A stretch of DNA of 64,000 bases from JBLHZY01 sp047631555 (GTDB lineage: Bacteria > Pseudomonadota > Alphaproteobacteria > Rhodobacterales > Rhodobacteraceae): NCBI GenBank assembly GCA_047631555.1, contig JBLHZY010000002.1:496001-560000 (forward strand), read 5' to 3'. The stretch's first letter is position 1. The number at the start of each line of letters is the position of its first letter. The notes below the pieces were generated by a model, which made no database searches, was not told the origin of the DNA, and saw only the letters and a list, made by a program, of their open reading frames with translations. Both the position numbers and the translations under genes were made by a program. Shown here in pieces: positions 16,640 through 25,608 of this stretch.

Positions 16640-17383
16640 ATGAAACTGACTGTGAACAAAATTCTAATCTTGCCGATGTTGGCGCTTGTCTTGGGGCTTT
16701 CTGCATGTGGTGCGCCGCAGGTCGCTCAGGGGGTTCATGATCCTTACGAGGCCGAAAACCGCATTCGCCATGAAGCCAACCGCGCGATTGACCGCGCTTT
16801 GCTTAAGCCTGCTTCCGGGGCTTATGGATCGATTATTCCGGGGCCTGTGCGCGATGGGGTGAGCAATGTGGCGCAAAACCTCTCAATGCCCTCCGTTGTT
16901 CTCAATGATCTTTTGCAGGGCCGCATTGATGACGCTGCGCATAATTCGCTGCGCTTTTTGCTGAACACAACGATCGGCATCGGCGGATTGTTTGATTTTG
17001 GCTCCAAGAATGGGCTTGAGCTGCGCGACAGCGATTTTGGCGAAACAATGCATGTTTGGGGCGCGCGCGAGGGGCCATATCTAGAACTTCCGGTGCTTGG
17101 GCCTTCAACCACGCGGGATGTTTTTGGCAAAGCCGTTGATCTGGTGATCAATCCGCTGAACTTTGTAATTAAGAAGCCGGAAGCTTATGTAGCACCTGTG
17201 GCCTCTGTGGCTTCGCGCGTTGGGGATCGCTATCGCTATTCCTCTACGGTGGATTCGGTGCTTTACGAAAGTGCCGATAGTTATACCCAAGCGCGCCTGA
17301 TATACTTGGAGAACCGCCGCTATGCGCTTGGTGCGACGAGCGACGATTCTGTTTATGACTTGTACGAGGATCTCTATGACTGA
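16640..17383 (+). CDS. mlaA: MlaA (VacJ) family outer membrane lipoprotein
   Basis: A 247-residue lipoprotein with signal and lipobox LGLSACG (Cys at about residue 23). The MlaA core is present: DPYEAENRIRHEANRAID, VLNDLLQGRID, RFLLNTTIGIGGLFDFG and GPYLELPVLGPSTTRD. MlaA forms the ring in the outer membrane that extracts mislocalised phospholipid for retrograde transport through MlaC to MlaFEDB. It is translationally coupled to the following mlaC-like gene by an eight-base overlap. mlaFEDB are not in the window. Confidence 0.94.
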   Translation: MKLTVNKILILPMLALVLGLSACGAPQVAQGVHDPYEAENRIRHEANRAIDRALLKPASGAYGSIIPGPVRDGVSNVAQNLSMPSVVLNDLLQGRIDDAAHNSLRFLLNTTIGIGGLFDFGSKNGLELRDSDFGETMHVWGAREGPYLELPVLGPSTTRDVFGKAVDLVINPLNFVIKKPEAYVAPVASVASRVGDRYRYSSTVDSVLYESADSYTQARLIYLENRRYALGATSDDSVYDLYEDLYD

Positions 17384-17984
17384 CCGCATTTCTAACCTAA
17401 CGCGCCGCCAAGCTATGGCTGGTATGGGCGCATCTGTTTTTGCGCTGATGGCAAGCGCGGTTCCGGCTTTTGCCTTTAGCGAAGCCCAAGCGCGCACGCT
17501 GATTGATAAGGTCGTGGCGGATATCAACGGGATCATCAATTCGGGCAAATCAGAGGGCGCAATGCTCAATGATTTTGAGCGGATTTTCTCGCGCTATGCG
17601 GATGTTTCGACGATCTCTCGCTCGGTGCTTGGGCCGCCTGCGCGCTCTGCCTCTGCGGCGCAGCTCTCGGGCTTTGCCAAGGCGTTTCAGACCTATATTT
17701 CGCGCAAATATGGCCGCCGTTTCCGCGAATTCATTGGCGGGCGCGTTGAGGTCAATTCGACCCGTGCGGTGAAAAGCTTCTTTGAGGTGAATTGCACGAC
17801 GATTTTGAAAGGCGAAGCGCCCTTTAAAGTGACATTCGTTGTGGCGGCTCAATCGGGGCGCTTTATCGACATCTCGATTGAGGGCATCAGCTTGCTCAAG
17901 GCCGAGCGGGCCGAAGTGGGCGCGATGCTTGATCAGCGGCGCGGCGATATCAACGCGTTGATCCGCGATCTGCCCAAGCTCTGA
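17376..17984 (+). CDS. mlaC: MlaC/Ttg2D family phospholipid-binding protein
   Basis: A 202-residue periplasmic carrier. The N-terminus MTDRISNLTRRQAMAGMGAS has a twin-Arg followed by a hydrophobic stretch and AFA, compatible with Sec or Tat export. The MlaC domain is recognised by FSRYADVSTISRSVLG, FAKAFQTYISRKYGRRFREF and FIDISIEGISLLKAERAEV near the C-terminus. The start is the ATG at 17376 overlapping the mlaA stop. A perfect inverted-repeat terminator follows. Confidence 0.93.
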   Translation: MTDRISNLTRRQAMAGMGASVFALMASAVPAFAFSEAQARTLIDKVVADINGIINSGKSEGAMLNDFERIFSRYADVSTISRSVLGPPARSASAAQLSGFAKAFQTYISRKYGRRFREFIGGRVEVNSTRAVKSFFEVNCTTILKGEAPFKVTFVVAAQSGRFIDISIEGISLLKAERAEVGAMLDQRRGDINALIRDLPKL

Positions 17985-18003
17985 TCCGGCGCTAAAGAAT
18001 AGC

Positions 18004-18041
18004 AAAACGCCCGCGGCGCCATTTGGCATCGCGGGCGTTTT
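18004..18041. terminator. Bidirectional terminator between mlaC and the penicillin-binding protein gene
   Basis: A perfect 12-base inverted repeat, AAAACGCCCGCG (18004-18015) and CGCGGGCGTTTT (18030-18041). It gives a T-run on either strand between convergent genes. Confidence 0.9.
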
Positions 18042-18056
18042 GCGTTTTGGAATTGC

Positions 18057-20249
18057 CTATCGTTTGGGGCCGAAAATCGAGCGCAGAATATCGCGCACGA
18101 CCTGTTCGGCCGGATCGCCGCGCCGCTCTCGGTTTGGATTGGCAGGCCTTGGTTGCTCAACGGCCTCGGCGCGCGGCAGCCGCACCGGGCGGATCATCGG
18201 CAGGGCTTTGCCCGGCGCGCCGTCTTGGACGCGCACCATCGTTTCATGCCAGATTTGCGCAGGCAGCCCGCCGCCCGTCACGCCGCTCAGCGGGGTATTG
18301 TCGTCATAACCCATCCAAACGCCAGCGACATAATCGGCGGTGAAGCCCATGAACCAGGCATCGCGCGCGGCTTGGGTTGTGCCGGTTTTGCCCGCGACTT
18401 CGACGCCGGGAATTTTGGCGCGCTGGCCTGTGCCATTTTCGACGACCTGATACATCATATAGATCAGCTGTTGCGCGGCCTCGGGCGTTATCACCCGCTC
18501 GCCGAGCCCGCCGTCTTGGCCCATCAGCGGCGCATCATCGCCCTTGATATGCAGCTCGACCAAGCCATAAGGCGTAACCGAAGAGCCGCCATTGAGGATG
18601 CCTGCATAGGCGCCGGTCATCTCAATCAGCGTGCTTTCTGAGGCGCCAAGCGCAAGGGCCGGGCCGGTTGCCAAATCCGATTTGATCCCGAATTGCTCGG
18701 CCACATTGCGCACATTCTCAAGGCCAACCTCCATCGCGACTTTGACAGCGGGGATATTGTAGGAGTGCTGCAGCGATTCCGTCAGGGTCACGCGACCATG
18801 AAATTTGCGATCATAATTGGTCGGCGACCAAGGGCCAGAGCCGGGGATATTCAGCGTCAGCGGCTCATCAACCACCGTGGCGTCATAGCCAAAGCCAAGA
18901 TCGAGCGCGGCGGCATAAACAAAGGGCTTAAAGGCGCTGCCGGTTTGGCGATTGGCCTGAATGGCGCGGTTGAAATTGCCCGCAACGCCGCGCAGCTTGC
19001 GCCCGCCAACCATCGCGCGCACGGCCCCATCCGCAGACATCACAACAATCGCCGCCTGCGCTTCGGAGCCTTCGCGCACCTTGTTTTCAAACACCCAAGT
19101 GAGCGCCTCTTCGGCAGCCGTTTGGATGCGCTGATCGAAGGTTGTTTTGATGATCACGTCTTCGGTTGTGTCTTTGGTCAGAAAGCTGGGGCCGGACCCC
19201 ATGACCCAATCGGCAAAGTAGCCGCCCGCGCGCGCTTCGGCGGCAGGGGAAAGCTCGGCCGGGTTGGCCTTGGCCTCGGCGCGCTGCTCATCTGTGATCA
19301 TGCCTTGCTGGTTCATCAAGAGCAGCACGATCCCGGCGCGTTCTTGCGAGCGTTTTAGGTTGGAGGTCGGGGCATAGCGCGAGGGCGCGGTGAGCAGGCC
19401 TGCAAGCATGGCGGCCTCTGCGATATTCACATCCGCCGCCGATTTGCCAAAATAGCGCTGCGAGGCGGCGGCAAAGCCGTGTGCGCCTGCGCCAAGGAAG
19501 GCGCGGTTCATGTAGATCGAGAGGATTTCATCCTTGGTGTATTTCGCCTCCATCGCCATCGAGTAGATCGCTTCTTTGGCTTTGCGCAGCTTGGTGGTGC
19601 GGCGGCAATCGGCCTCATAGGCGGCCTCGTTCTTCCATTCTTTTGGATCAAAGGGCGTCCCGAGGCAGAGCAGTTTGGCGGTTTGTTGGGTCAGGGTTGA
19701 GCCGCCGTGACCCGATAGCGGGCTGCGGCCTTCGCGCATGTTGATCCGCATCGCGCTGGCAATCCCGCGCGGGGAAATCCCAAAGTGGCGGTAAAAGCGT
19801 TTGTCCTCGGTGGCAACGATGGCGTTGCGGATATGGGGCGAGACGGCCTTGGCATCAATGTTGCCAACAAACTGATCGCCGCGCCAAGCAAAGACCGCGC
19901 CGTCGCGATCCTTCAGCGTTACAGAGCCGCGCGCGCGCCCATCCAGCAGCTCGCTGGCAGGCGGCAGGAAGGACATCTCATAGATAACGGCCCCGGCCAG
20001 AATGATCCCAAAGACCAGCGCGGTGCGCGAGGTGATCACCCAGATCAGCCGCAGGATCCAAGCGAAGAATCGCCCAATCCAAGCGATGGGGCCGCGTTTG
20101 CGCGGTGCGGCCTTGCGCTTAATGGCCGTTTTGCGCGCCGTTTTGGGGGCCGCCTTAGCTTTGGGCTTGGCCGCCTTTTTGGCAGGCTTTGCAGCGCCAT
20201 AACGCTTATCCGCAACCAAGGTTGGGCGCTTTTTGCCGGGTCCACTCAT
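18057..20249 (-). CDS. mrcA: Class A penicillin-binding protein (PBP1 type, transglycosylase/transpeptidase)
   Basis: A 730-residue bifunctional peptidoglycan synthase. The N-terminus is very Lys/Arg/Ala-rich (residues 1-55), then one membrane helix (about 68-88). The GT51 domain contains ATEDKRFYRHFGISPRGIAS (catalytic Glu) and GGSTLTQQTAKLL. The transpeptidase has SAFK (SxxK), SYN (SxN) and AGKTGTT (KTG). The ATG at 20249 (MSGPGKKRPTLV) is preferred over upstream in-frame starts. The symbol follows the PBP1A family; it could equally be the mrcB/pbpC-like paralogue. Confidence 0.93.
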   Translation of the reverse strand: MSGPGKKRPTLVADKRYGAAKPAKKAAKPKAKAAPKTARKTAIKRKAAPRKRGPIAWIGRFFAWILRLIWVITSRTALVFGIILAGAVIYEMSFLPPASELLDGRARGSVTLKDRDGAVFAWRGDQFVGNIDAKAVSPHIRNAIVATEDKRFYRHFGISPRGIASAMRINMREGRSPLSGHGGSTLTQQTAKLLCLGTPFDPKEWKNEAAYEADCRRTTKLRKAKEAIYSMAMEAKYTKDEILSIYMNRAFLGAGAHGFAAASQRYFGKSAADVNIAEAAMLAGLLTAPSRYAPTSNLKRSQERAGIVLLLMNQQGMITDEQRAEAKANPAELSPAAEARAGGYFADWVMGSGPSFLTKDTTEDVIIKTTFDQRIQTAAEEALTWVFENKVREGSEAQAAIVVMSADGAVRAMVGGRKLRGVAGNFNRAIQANRQTGSAFKPFVYAAALDLGFGYDATVVDEPLTLNIPGSGPWSPTNYDRKFHGRVTLTESLQHSYNIPAVKVAMEVGLENVRNVAEQFGIKSDLATGPALALGASESTLIEMTGAYAGILNGGSSVTPYGLVELHIKGDDAPLMGQDGGLGERVITPEAAQQLIYMMYQVVENGTGQRAKIPGVEVAGKTGTTQAARDAWFMGFTADYVAGVWMGYDDNTPLSGVTGGGLPAQIWHETMVRVQDGAPGKALPMIRPVRLPRAEAVEQPRPANPNRERRGDPAEQVVRDILRSIFGPKR

Positions 20250-20356
20250 CGCTCTACTGCACTCTGCTTTTTTGTTCTTTGGCCCAAGATAGCCTGCGCG
20301 CGCAAGGAATTCGAGACGCTTGTCTGCACGGCGCACGTTTTGTTGACTGCCTCTTT

Positions 20357-20384
20357 TTTGTGCAATGCGATTAATTTGTGCAAT
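20357..20384. promoter_or_regulatory. Direct repeat in the glnK-amt upstream region
   Basis: TTTGTGCAAT occurs at 20357-20366 and again at 20375-20384, 18 bases apart, about 130 bases before glnK. The TGCA core recalls half of an NtrC site, but there is no full TGCACC dyad. It is a candidate regulator site in the 263-base non-coding stretch between the PBP and glnK genes. Confidence 0.35.
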
Positions 20385-20512
20385 TTTTGAGCAGAAAGCA
20401 CCTATGCCGCCCCTAAATTAGGCACCGGCTTTCTTGATGCGGGGTGGCAGAATGGCGCTATCTGCTGCCAGCGGGTCTGAAAAGGCCTGACCGCCTAATG
20501 GAAGGGGAAGAC

Positions 20513-20851
20513 ATGAAACTCATTATTGCAGCGATCAAGCCGTTCAAGCTTGAGGAAGTGCGCGAGGCGCTTACAGCGATCGGCGTGCGCGGAATGATGG
20601 TGACGGAGATCAAGGGCTTTGGCTCTCAGTCCGGCCATACGGAAATCTATCGCGGCGCAGAATACGCCGTGAACTTCGTACCTAAAGTGAAGCTCGAAAT
20701 CGTGGTCTCTGCCGCAATGGCTGACCAAGTTGTTGAGACAATCGCGACAACTGCCAAGACCGATAAAATCGGCGACGGCAAGATTTTTGTCCTCGATGTG
20801 CAATCCGCAGTTCGCGTGCGCACGGGCGAAACCAACGACGACGCGCTCTAA
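20513..20851 (+). CDS. glnK: Nitrogen regulatory protein P-II (GlnK)
   Basis: A 112-residue P-II signal protein that senses 2-oxoglutarate and ATP/ADP and controls the ammonium channel encoded next. Tyr51, the uridylylation site at the T-loop tip, is present in GHTEIYRGAEYAV. The B-loop TAKTDKIGDGKIF and C-loop VRVRTGETND are intact. The start at 20513 follows GAAGGGGAAG; upstream in-frame codons are not like the family. It lies 34 bases before amt, the classic glnK-amtB arrangement. Confidence 0.97.
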   Translation: MKLIIAAIKPFKLEEVREALTAIGVRGMMVTEIKGFGSQSGHTEIYRGAEYAVNFVPKVKLEIVVSAAMADQVVETIATTAKTDKIGDGKIFVLDVQSAVRVRTGETNDDAL

Positions 20852-20885
20852 GCCGCGCCAGACCCTGAATAGAGGACCAAGACAA

Positions 20886-22220
20886 ATGAAACTGATGAAA
20901 CTCTCCGTAACCGCAATGATGATGGCCTCGCCTCTCGTTGCATTTGCGCAAGATACAGCCGCTGCCGCAGAACCTGCTGCTGCTGCGCCTGATATCATGC
21001 CCTATATCCTGACAACTCTGTTGTTCCTTGTTGGCGGCTTCCTTGTTTTCTGGATGGCGGCTGGCTTTGCGATGCTTGAAGCGGGCCTTGTGCGCTCCAA
21101 AAACGTGACCACACAGCTGACCAAAAACATCGCGCTCTTTGCGATTGCCTCGATTATGTATTGGCTCGTTGGCTTTAACCTGATGTACCCAGGCGACGCT
21201 TGGTCCATCACCGGCATCATCGGCGCGTTTAGCCCAACATCGCTTGAGCCAGTTGGCCTTGCGGCGGCGGATGCCTCGCTTGATTACGCCTCCGTTGGCT
21301 CGGATTTCTTCTTCCAGCTGATGTTCTGTGCAACCACTGCATCGATCGTTTCGGGCACATTGGCCGAGCGTATCAAGCTTTGGCCCTTCCTGATCTTCAC
21401 CGCCATCCTGACAGGCTTCATCTACCCGATCGAAGCAAGCTGGCAGTGGGGCGGCGGCTTCTTGTCCGAGATGGGCTTTAGCGATTTCGCTGGCTCGACA
21501 CTCGTTCACGCAGCTGGTGGTTTTGCGGCTCTGGCTGGCGCCTTGGTGCTTGGCCCACGGATCGGCAAATACAAAGACGGGCGCACAATTCCAATGCCCG
21601 GCTCGAACCTTGCTCTTGCCACTTTGGGGACGTTCATCCTGTGGCTCGGTTGGTTTGGCTTTAACGGCGGCTCACAGCTTGCTGCAGGCACCGTTGGCGA
21701 TATCACTGACATCTCGCGCATCTTTGCCAATACAAACATGGCGGCGGCTGCCGGTGCTGTTGCAGCGCTGATCCTTACCCAGCTGCTCTACAAAAAGGTC
21801 GATCTCACGATGGTTCTGAACGGCGCTCTTGCCGGCCTCGTTTCGATCACTGCTGAGCCTCTTGCGCCTTCGCTCTTTGCGGCGCTGATCATTGGCGGCA
21901 TCGGCGGCTTGATCGTGGTCTTCGCGGTTCCAATGCTCGACAAGATGAAAATCGATGATGTTGTTGGTGCGATCCCGGTTCACCTGATTGCAGGTATCTG
22001 GGGCACAATGGTTGTTCCAGTGACAAACTCTGATGCTTCCTTCGTGACCCAAGCCATCGGCGTTGTTTCCATCGGTGCCTTTGTCTTTATCGTGTCCTTG
22101 GTCTTCTGGCTGATCCTCAAAGCGGTCACGGGTATCCGTGTCTCTGAGGAAGCTGAGATCACTGGCCTTGATATGGCTGAGCTCGGCATGGAAGCCTATC
22201 CTGAGTTCTCGAAAGGCTGA
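20886..22220 (+). CDS. amtB: Ammonium transporter
   Basis: A 444-residue Amt channel. A signal-like N-terminus (MKLMKLSVTAMMMASPLVAF) precedes eleven membrane helices. Family blocks seen are FWMAAGFAMLEAGLVRSKN, FCATTASIVSGTLAERIKL and GSTLVHAAGGFAALAGALVLGPR, the last carrying the first pore His, plus PVHLIAGIWGTM with the second. The start at 20886 gives the usual length. It is co-transcribed with glnK and closed by a strong terminator. It is expected to be induced under nitrogen limitation. Confidence 0.97.
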   Translation: MKLMKLSVTAMMMASPLVAFAQDTAAAAEPAAAAPDIMPYILTTLLFLVGGFLVFWMAAGFAMLEAGLVRSKNVTTQLTKNIALFAIASIMYWLVGFNLMYPGDAWSITGIIGAFSPTSLEPVGLAAADASLDYASVGSDFFFQLMFCATTASIVSGTLAERIKLWPFLIFTAILTGFIYPIEASWQWGGGFLSEMGFSDFAGSTLVHAAGGFAALAGALVLGPRIGKYKDGRTIPMPGSNLALATLGTFILWLGWFGFNGGSQLAAGTVGDITDISRIFANTNMAAAAGAVAALILTQLLYKKVDLTMVLNGALAGLVSITAEPLAPSLFAALIIGGIGGLIVVFAVPMLDKMKIDDVVGAIPVHLIAGIWGTMVVPVTNSDASFVTQAIGVVSIGAFVFIVSLVFWLILKAVTGIRVSEEAEITGLDMAELGMEAYPEFSKG

Positions 22221-22249
22221 TAACCCTTCCTATCAGTCGTGCGACACTG

Positions 22250-22279
22250 GCCCGGGCGTTTCATGCGCCCGGGCTTTTT
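22250..22279 (+). terminator. Rho-independent terminator of glnK-amtB
   Basis: GCCCGGGCG (22250-22258) and CGCCCGGGC (22266-22274) form a perfect nine-base-pair stem around tttcatg, followed by TTTTT. Confidence 0.93.
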
Positions 22280-22310
22280 CTTTGCCTTGTGGTTTGGGCA
22301 TTGCGCATAA

Positions 22311-22339
22311 AAAACGGAGGCCGCGATGGCCTCCGTTTT
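22311..22339 (-). terminator. Terminator of the aminotransferase gene
   Basis: AAAACGGAGGCC (22311-22322) and GGCCTCCGTTTT (22328-22339) form a perfect 12-base-pair stem. On the minus strand it is followed by a run of T, so it ends the leftward aminotransferase message and may act in both directions. Confidence 0.9.
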
Positions 22340-22360
22340 GTCTTGTCTTGCGGGCGTGGC

Positions 22361-23545
22361 TTACTTGCAGATGGTTGCAATCGCTTCGGCCAAGATCGGC
22401 ACGGTTTGCGCGTTTAGCCCGGCGATATTCATCCGGCTATCGCCAACCATATAGATGCCAAAATCAGCGCGCATTTTGGCGACTTCCTCAGGCGAGGCGC
22501 CAATGCGGCTGAACATGCCGCGGTGTTGGGCGATGAAATCGAAACGATCTGAATTGGTCCGCTGGCGCAGCTCGTCCGAGAGCTGAGTGCGCAGGCCAAG
22601 CATGCCAAGGCGTACCTCTTCCAGCTCGGCTTTCCAATCAGCGCGCAGTTCTGGATCGCTCAGAACCATCGTGACCAGCCGCGCGCCGTGATCGGGCGGG
22701 AAGCTGTAGTTTTGGCGGTTGAGAAAGGCCAATGTGCCTTGAGTGACAGGCGTTTCGCTTTCCTTGGAGGAGATCGCCATGAGCAATCCCGCCCGCTCGC
22801 GGTAAACGCCAAAGTTCTTGGAACAGCTCGCGGCAATCAGGGCTTCGGGCAGGCTGGCGGCCAAATGGCGCAGGCCAGCGGCATCTTCCTCAAGCCCATC
22901 ACCAAAGCCTTGGTAAGCAATATCGATCAGCGGGGTCGCGCCGGTTTTGGCGAGGAAATCGGTAACTTCGCGCCATTGATCCATGGTGAGGTTGGCGCCG
23001 GTTGGGTTGTGGCAACAGCCGTGCAGCAAAACTGCGTCCCCGGCTTTTACGCCCTTAAGGCTTTCCATCATGCCGGCGAAATTAACCGTGCAGCTCGCCT
23101 CATCGAAATAGGTGTACTGGGTCATCGGGAGGCCCAGATATTTGATGATTGTAAGGTGGTTTGGCCATGTCGGATTGGAGACCCAGATGCGCGCATCAGG
23201 GGATGCAAGCCGGATCAGCTCAAGCGCTTGGCGCACGGCGCCCGTTCCGCCCGGCGTCGCCGCGCCCGCAACCCTGCCCGCAGAGACCGCATCGCCAAGG
23301 ATCAAATCGCGCATCGCGATCGTATAGGCCGGATCGCCTGCAAGGCCTGTGTAGCTTTTGGTTGTCTCGCGCTCCCAGAGCTGCTTCTCGGCCTTTTTTA
23401 CGGCGCGCATAACGGGGGTTGCGCCGCTTGCGTCTTTGTAAACGCCGACGCCCAGATCGACCTTGTTGTCGCGCGGATCATCGCGATAAAGCGCCATGAG
23501 CTCGAGGATTTTATCGGCGGCTTGTGGCTTTAGATTGCTCAGCAT
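22361..23545 (-). CDS. Aromatic amino acid / aspartate aminotransferase, class I PLP
   Basis: A 394-residue aminotransferase of the AspC/TyrB (family I-alpha) type. The PLP lysine is in SCSKNFGVYRERAGLL. GVGVYKDASGATPVM, NPTGANLTMDQW and the C-terminal GDSRMNIAGLNAQ (substrate Arg) are all in place. Family members transaminate aspartate, Tyr and Phe with 2-oxoglutarate, and the preference cannot be read from sequence alone. Its start directly follows the sulfurtransferase stop with no gap, so both are on one leftward message. Confidence 0.93.
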   Translation of the reverse strand: MLSNLKPQAADKILELMALYRDDPRDNKVDLGVGVYKDASGATPVMRAVKKAEKQLWERETTKSYTGLAGDPAYTIAMRDLILGDAVSAGRVAGAATPGGTGAVRQALELIRLASPDARIWVSNPTWPNHLTIIKYLGLPMTQYTYFDEASCTVNFAGMMESLKGVKAGDAVLLHGCCHNPTGANLTMDQWREVTDFLAKTGATPLIDIAYQGFGDGLEEDAAGLRHLAASLPEALIAASCSKNFGVYRERAGLLMAISSKESETPVTQGTLAFLNRQNYSFPPDHGARLVTMVLSDPELRADWKAELEEVRLGMLGLRTQLSDELRQRTNSDRFDFIAQHRGMFSRIGASPEEVAKMRADFGIYMVGDSRMNIAGLNAQTVPILAEAIATICK

Positions 23546-24403
23546 TTAACTGTCTCCAGTGGCGACTTTCAGATCGCCGTACATGCCCCATTCGGCCCAA
23601 GAGCCATCATAGAGCGCATGGTTGCTCGCGCCGATCCGTTCGAGCGCGAGGTTCAAAATGGCCGCCGTTACCCCCGAGCCACAGCTGGTGATGGCTGGCT
23701 TCTTGAGGTCAACGCCTGCGCGCTCAAAGATTTGGCGCAGCTCGCCGTCATGTTTCAATGTGCCATTCTCGGCAATCAAATCACTGTAGGGGACGTTCTT
23801 TGAATTGGGGATATGGCCAGAGCGCAAGCCCGCGCGCGGCTCTGGGGCCTGGCCGCGAAAGCGATCGCGGGGGCGGGCATCGATCACCGTATAGTCGCCA
23901 AGCTTTGCCGCAGAGGCGACTTGGGTGACATCCTTGATCATCTGGTTTTGGCGCGTAACCGTCATGTGGCGGTCGCGGATGAGGGGGGCCATATCTTCAA
24001 CCGGGCGGCCTTCGGCGCTCCATTTGGGCAGGCCGCCATTGAGCACAGCAACGTCCGTTTTGCCCATCAGGCGAAACAGCCACCAGACCCGCGCCGCCGA
24101 ATAAATCCCGGCGCCATCATAGACCACAACCTGATGCCCATCGCCAATGCCAAGGGCGCGCATCCGGCTCATGAATTTTTCGACCGGCGGGGCCATATGG
24201 GGCAGTTCAGAGCGGTTATCGCTGAGGTCATCAATATCGACAAAGCGCGCTGCGGGGATGTGATTGGCCTCGTATTCCGCGCGCGGATCGCGGCCAGAGT
24301 CGGGCAGATACCACGAGGCATCAATCAGCCGCAGGTCTGGGTCTTTTAGATGTGTGGCCAGCCATTCGGTGGACACAAGAGTTTTTGGATCACTTTCGGC
24401 CAT
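23546..24403 (-). CDS. sseA: 3-mercaptopyruvate sulfurtransferase (two-domain rhodanese)
   Basis: A 285-residue tandem rhodanese. The first domain is inactive (DASWYLPDSGRDPRAEYEA). The second carries the active-site loop SCGSGVTAAI; CGSGVT is typical of mercaptopyruvate rather than thiosulfate sulfurtransferase. It transfers sulfur from 3-mercaptopyruvate, formed from cysteine by transamination. That fits its pairing with an aminotransferase gene, which could supply the substrate. Confidence 0.94.
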   Translation of the reverse strand: MAESDPKTLVSTEWLATHLKDPDLRLIDASWYLPDSGRDPRAEYEANHIPAARFVDIDDLSDNRSELPHMAPPVEKFMSRMRALGIGDGHQVVVYDGAGIYSAARVWWLFRLMGKTDVAVLNGGLPKWSAEGRPVEDMAPLIRDRHMTVTRQNQMIKDVTQVASAAKLGDYTVIDARPRDRFRGQAPEPRAGLRSGHIPNSKNVPYSDLIAENGTLKHDGELRQIFERAGVDLKKPAITSCGSGVTAAILNLALERIGASNHALYDGSWAEWGMYGDLKVATGDS

Positions 24404-24538
24404 GAGCTACGCCTTTGGCTTTTGGGGTTTTCGATGGCTTAGCGCGGGTGCGGATGCCTTGCAAGCTTGGGCAGAGCGCGGAGCCTACTTAACTGCGATA
24501 AATGGCGGATTTCTTAATATCTGCCGCAAAACAAACAA

Positions 24539-24563
24539 GGCGCGCCCAACCCTGGGGCGCGCC
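24539..24563 (-). terminator. Terminator candidate of the glycine-rich protein gene
   Basis: GGCGCGCCC (24539-24547) pairs perfectly with GGGCGCGCC (24555-24563) around aaccctg. On the minus strand a T-rich stretch follows the stem. Confidence 0.65.
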
Positions 24564-24584
24564 TCTTTGAATTGATCGCTCCGA

Positions 24585-24887
24585 TTAGGCTTTGTTGCCC
24601 ATCTTGCTTTTGATCATGCCGACAACGACCATAACGATCGCCCCGCCCGCACCGCCGCCAGCAACGCTGGAAACGATCGCGCCGATGTCCATCCCGCCAG
24701 CCGTAGCCGCCGCATCTGTGGCCATGCCCGCGCCGCCAAGCATGCCGATCAGCTTGCCGCCAATACCGCCGCCGACGATCCCGGCGATTGAGTTGCCAAG
24801 CGTGCCGAGGCTAGATTTCTTCAGCACAGCGCCAGCAACATTGCCGCCAACCGCGCCTGAAATGAGCTGAATAATTAACTGTTCCAT
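24585..24887 (-). CDS. Small glycine-rich, probably membrane-associated protein
   Basis: A 100-residue protein of unknown function. It is built of glycine-zipper-like stretches: GAVGGNVAGAVL, NSIAGIVGGGIGGKLIGMLGG and VAGGGAGGAIVMVVVGMI, the last a probable membrane helix, ending in a basic KSKMGNKA tail. Start at the ATG at 24887 behind AAGGAA. It stands alone between two non-coding stretches of 181 and 183 bases. Glycine zippers suggest oligomerising or membrane-inserting helices, but no role can be assigned. Confidence 0.7.
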   Translation of the reverse strand: MEQLIIQLISGAVGGNVAGAVLKKSSLGTLGNSIAGIVGGGIGGKLIGMLGGAGMATDAAATAGGMDIGAIVSSVAGGGAGGAIVMVVVGMIKSKMGNKA

Positions 24888-25070
24888 CGTGAAGTTCCTT
24901 CCTGTCCGGGCCATTATATTCTTGTGCGCAGGCTAGGCCCTTCGCCCTTGCTGGCCAAAGGTTAACCGATATTGGCCCATTCCCCAAAAGGTGAATTTTC
25001 GCGCAGTTTTCACCCTAGAAGCGGGAAGGCGCTATTTTTGCAGGGTATTGGAGCGAAAACGGGGGGCGGA

Positions 25071-25550
25071 TTACTCGCCGTGACGCAGCAGACGGGCCTT
25101 TTGGCGGCTCCAGTCGCGCTTGGCGTCTGTGGCGCGTTTGTCGTGGTTTTTCTTACCCTTAGCGATGCCGATTTTGACCTTCACCTTGCCGCGATGGTTG
25201 AAATACATCACCAGCGGAACAAGGGTCATGCCTTCGCGGCCCGTTGCCTGCCAAAGCCGCGCAACCTCGCGTTTTGAGACGAGAAGCTTGCGTTTGCGCC
25301 GCTCTTCATGGCCAAACATCGCCTGTTCATAAGGGGCGATATAGGCATTGGTCAGCCAAAGTTCGCCGCCCTCGACGGCGGCATAACTATCGGCGATGTT
25401 CGATGTGCCAGTGCGCAGGGATTTGACCTCGGAGCCCGAAAGCATAATGCCGCATTCGATATCGCTCTCGATGGCATAATCGTAGCGCGCGCGCCGGTTC
25501 TCGGCGATCACTTTATAGTTCTTCTCTTCGGGGGTTTGTTTCTTGGCCAT
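25071..25550 (-). CDS. smpB: SsrA (tmRNA)-binding protein SmpB
   Basis: A 159-residue trans-translation factor that delivers tmRNA to stalled ribosomes. Recognised by NRRARYDYAIESDIECGIML, GSEVKSLRTGTSNIADSY and HEERRKRKLLVSKREVARL, with the basic tail KNHDKRATDAKRDWSRQKA that becomes helical in the mRNA channel. The start at 25550 (MAKKQTPEE) gives the family length. It lies downstream of dapA on the same strand with 120 bases between, as in many alphaproteobacteria. Confidence 0.96.
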   Translation of the reverse strand: MAKKQTPEEKNYKVIAENRRARYDYAIESDIECGIMLSGSEVKSLRTGTSNIADSYAAVEGGELWLTNAYIAPYEQAMFGHEERRKRKLLVSKREVARLWQATGREGMTLVPLVMYFNHRGKVKVKIGIAKGKKNHDKRATDAKRDWSRQKARLLRHGE

Positions 25551-25608
25551 GGTCGGCTCAATATAGGGGCGCGGGGGGCGCTGTCTATGGGGGCAGGGGG
25601 AAATAGTT

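Noticed and set aside
24539..24563. Attachment site or integration remnant
   Set aside because: The inverted repeat is a plain hairpin with T-rich flank. No tRNA gene or integrase lies nearby.
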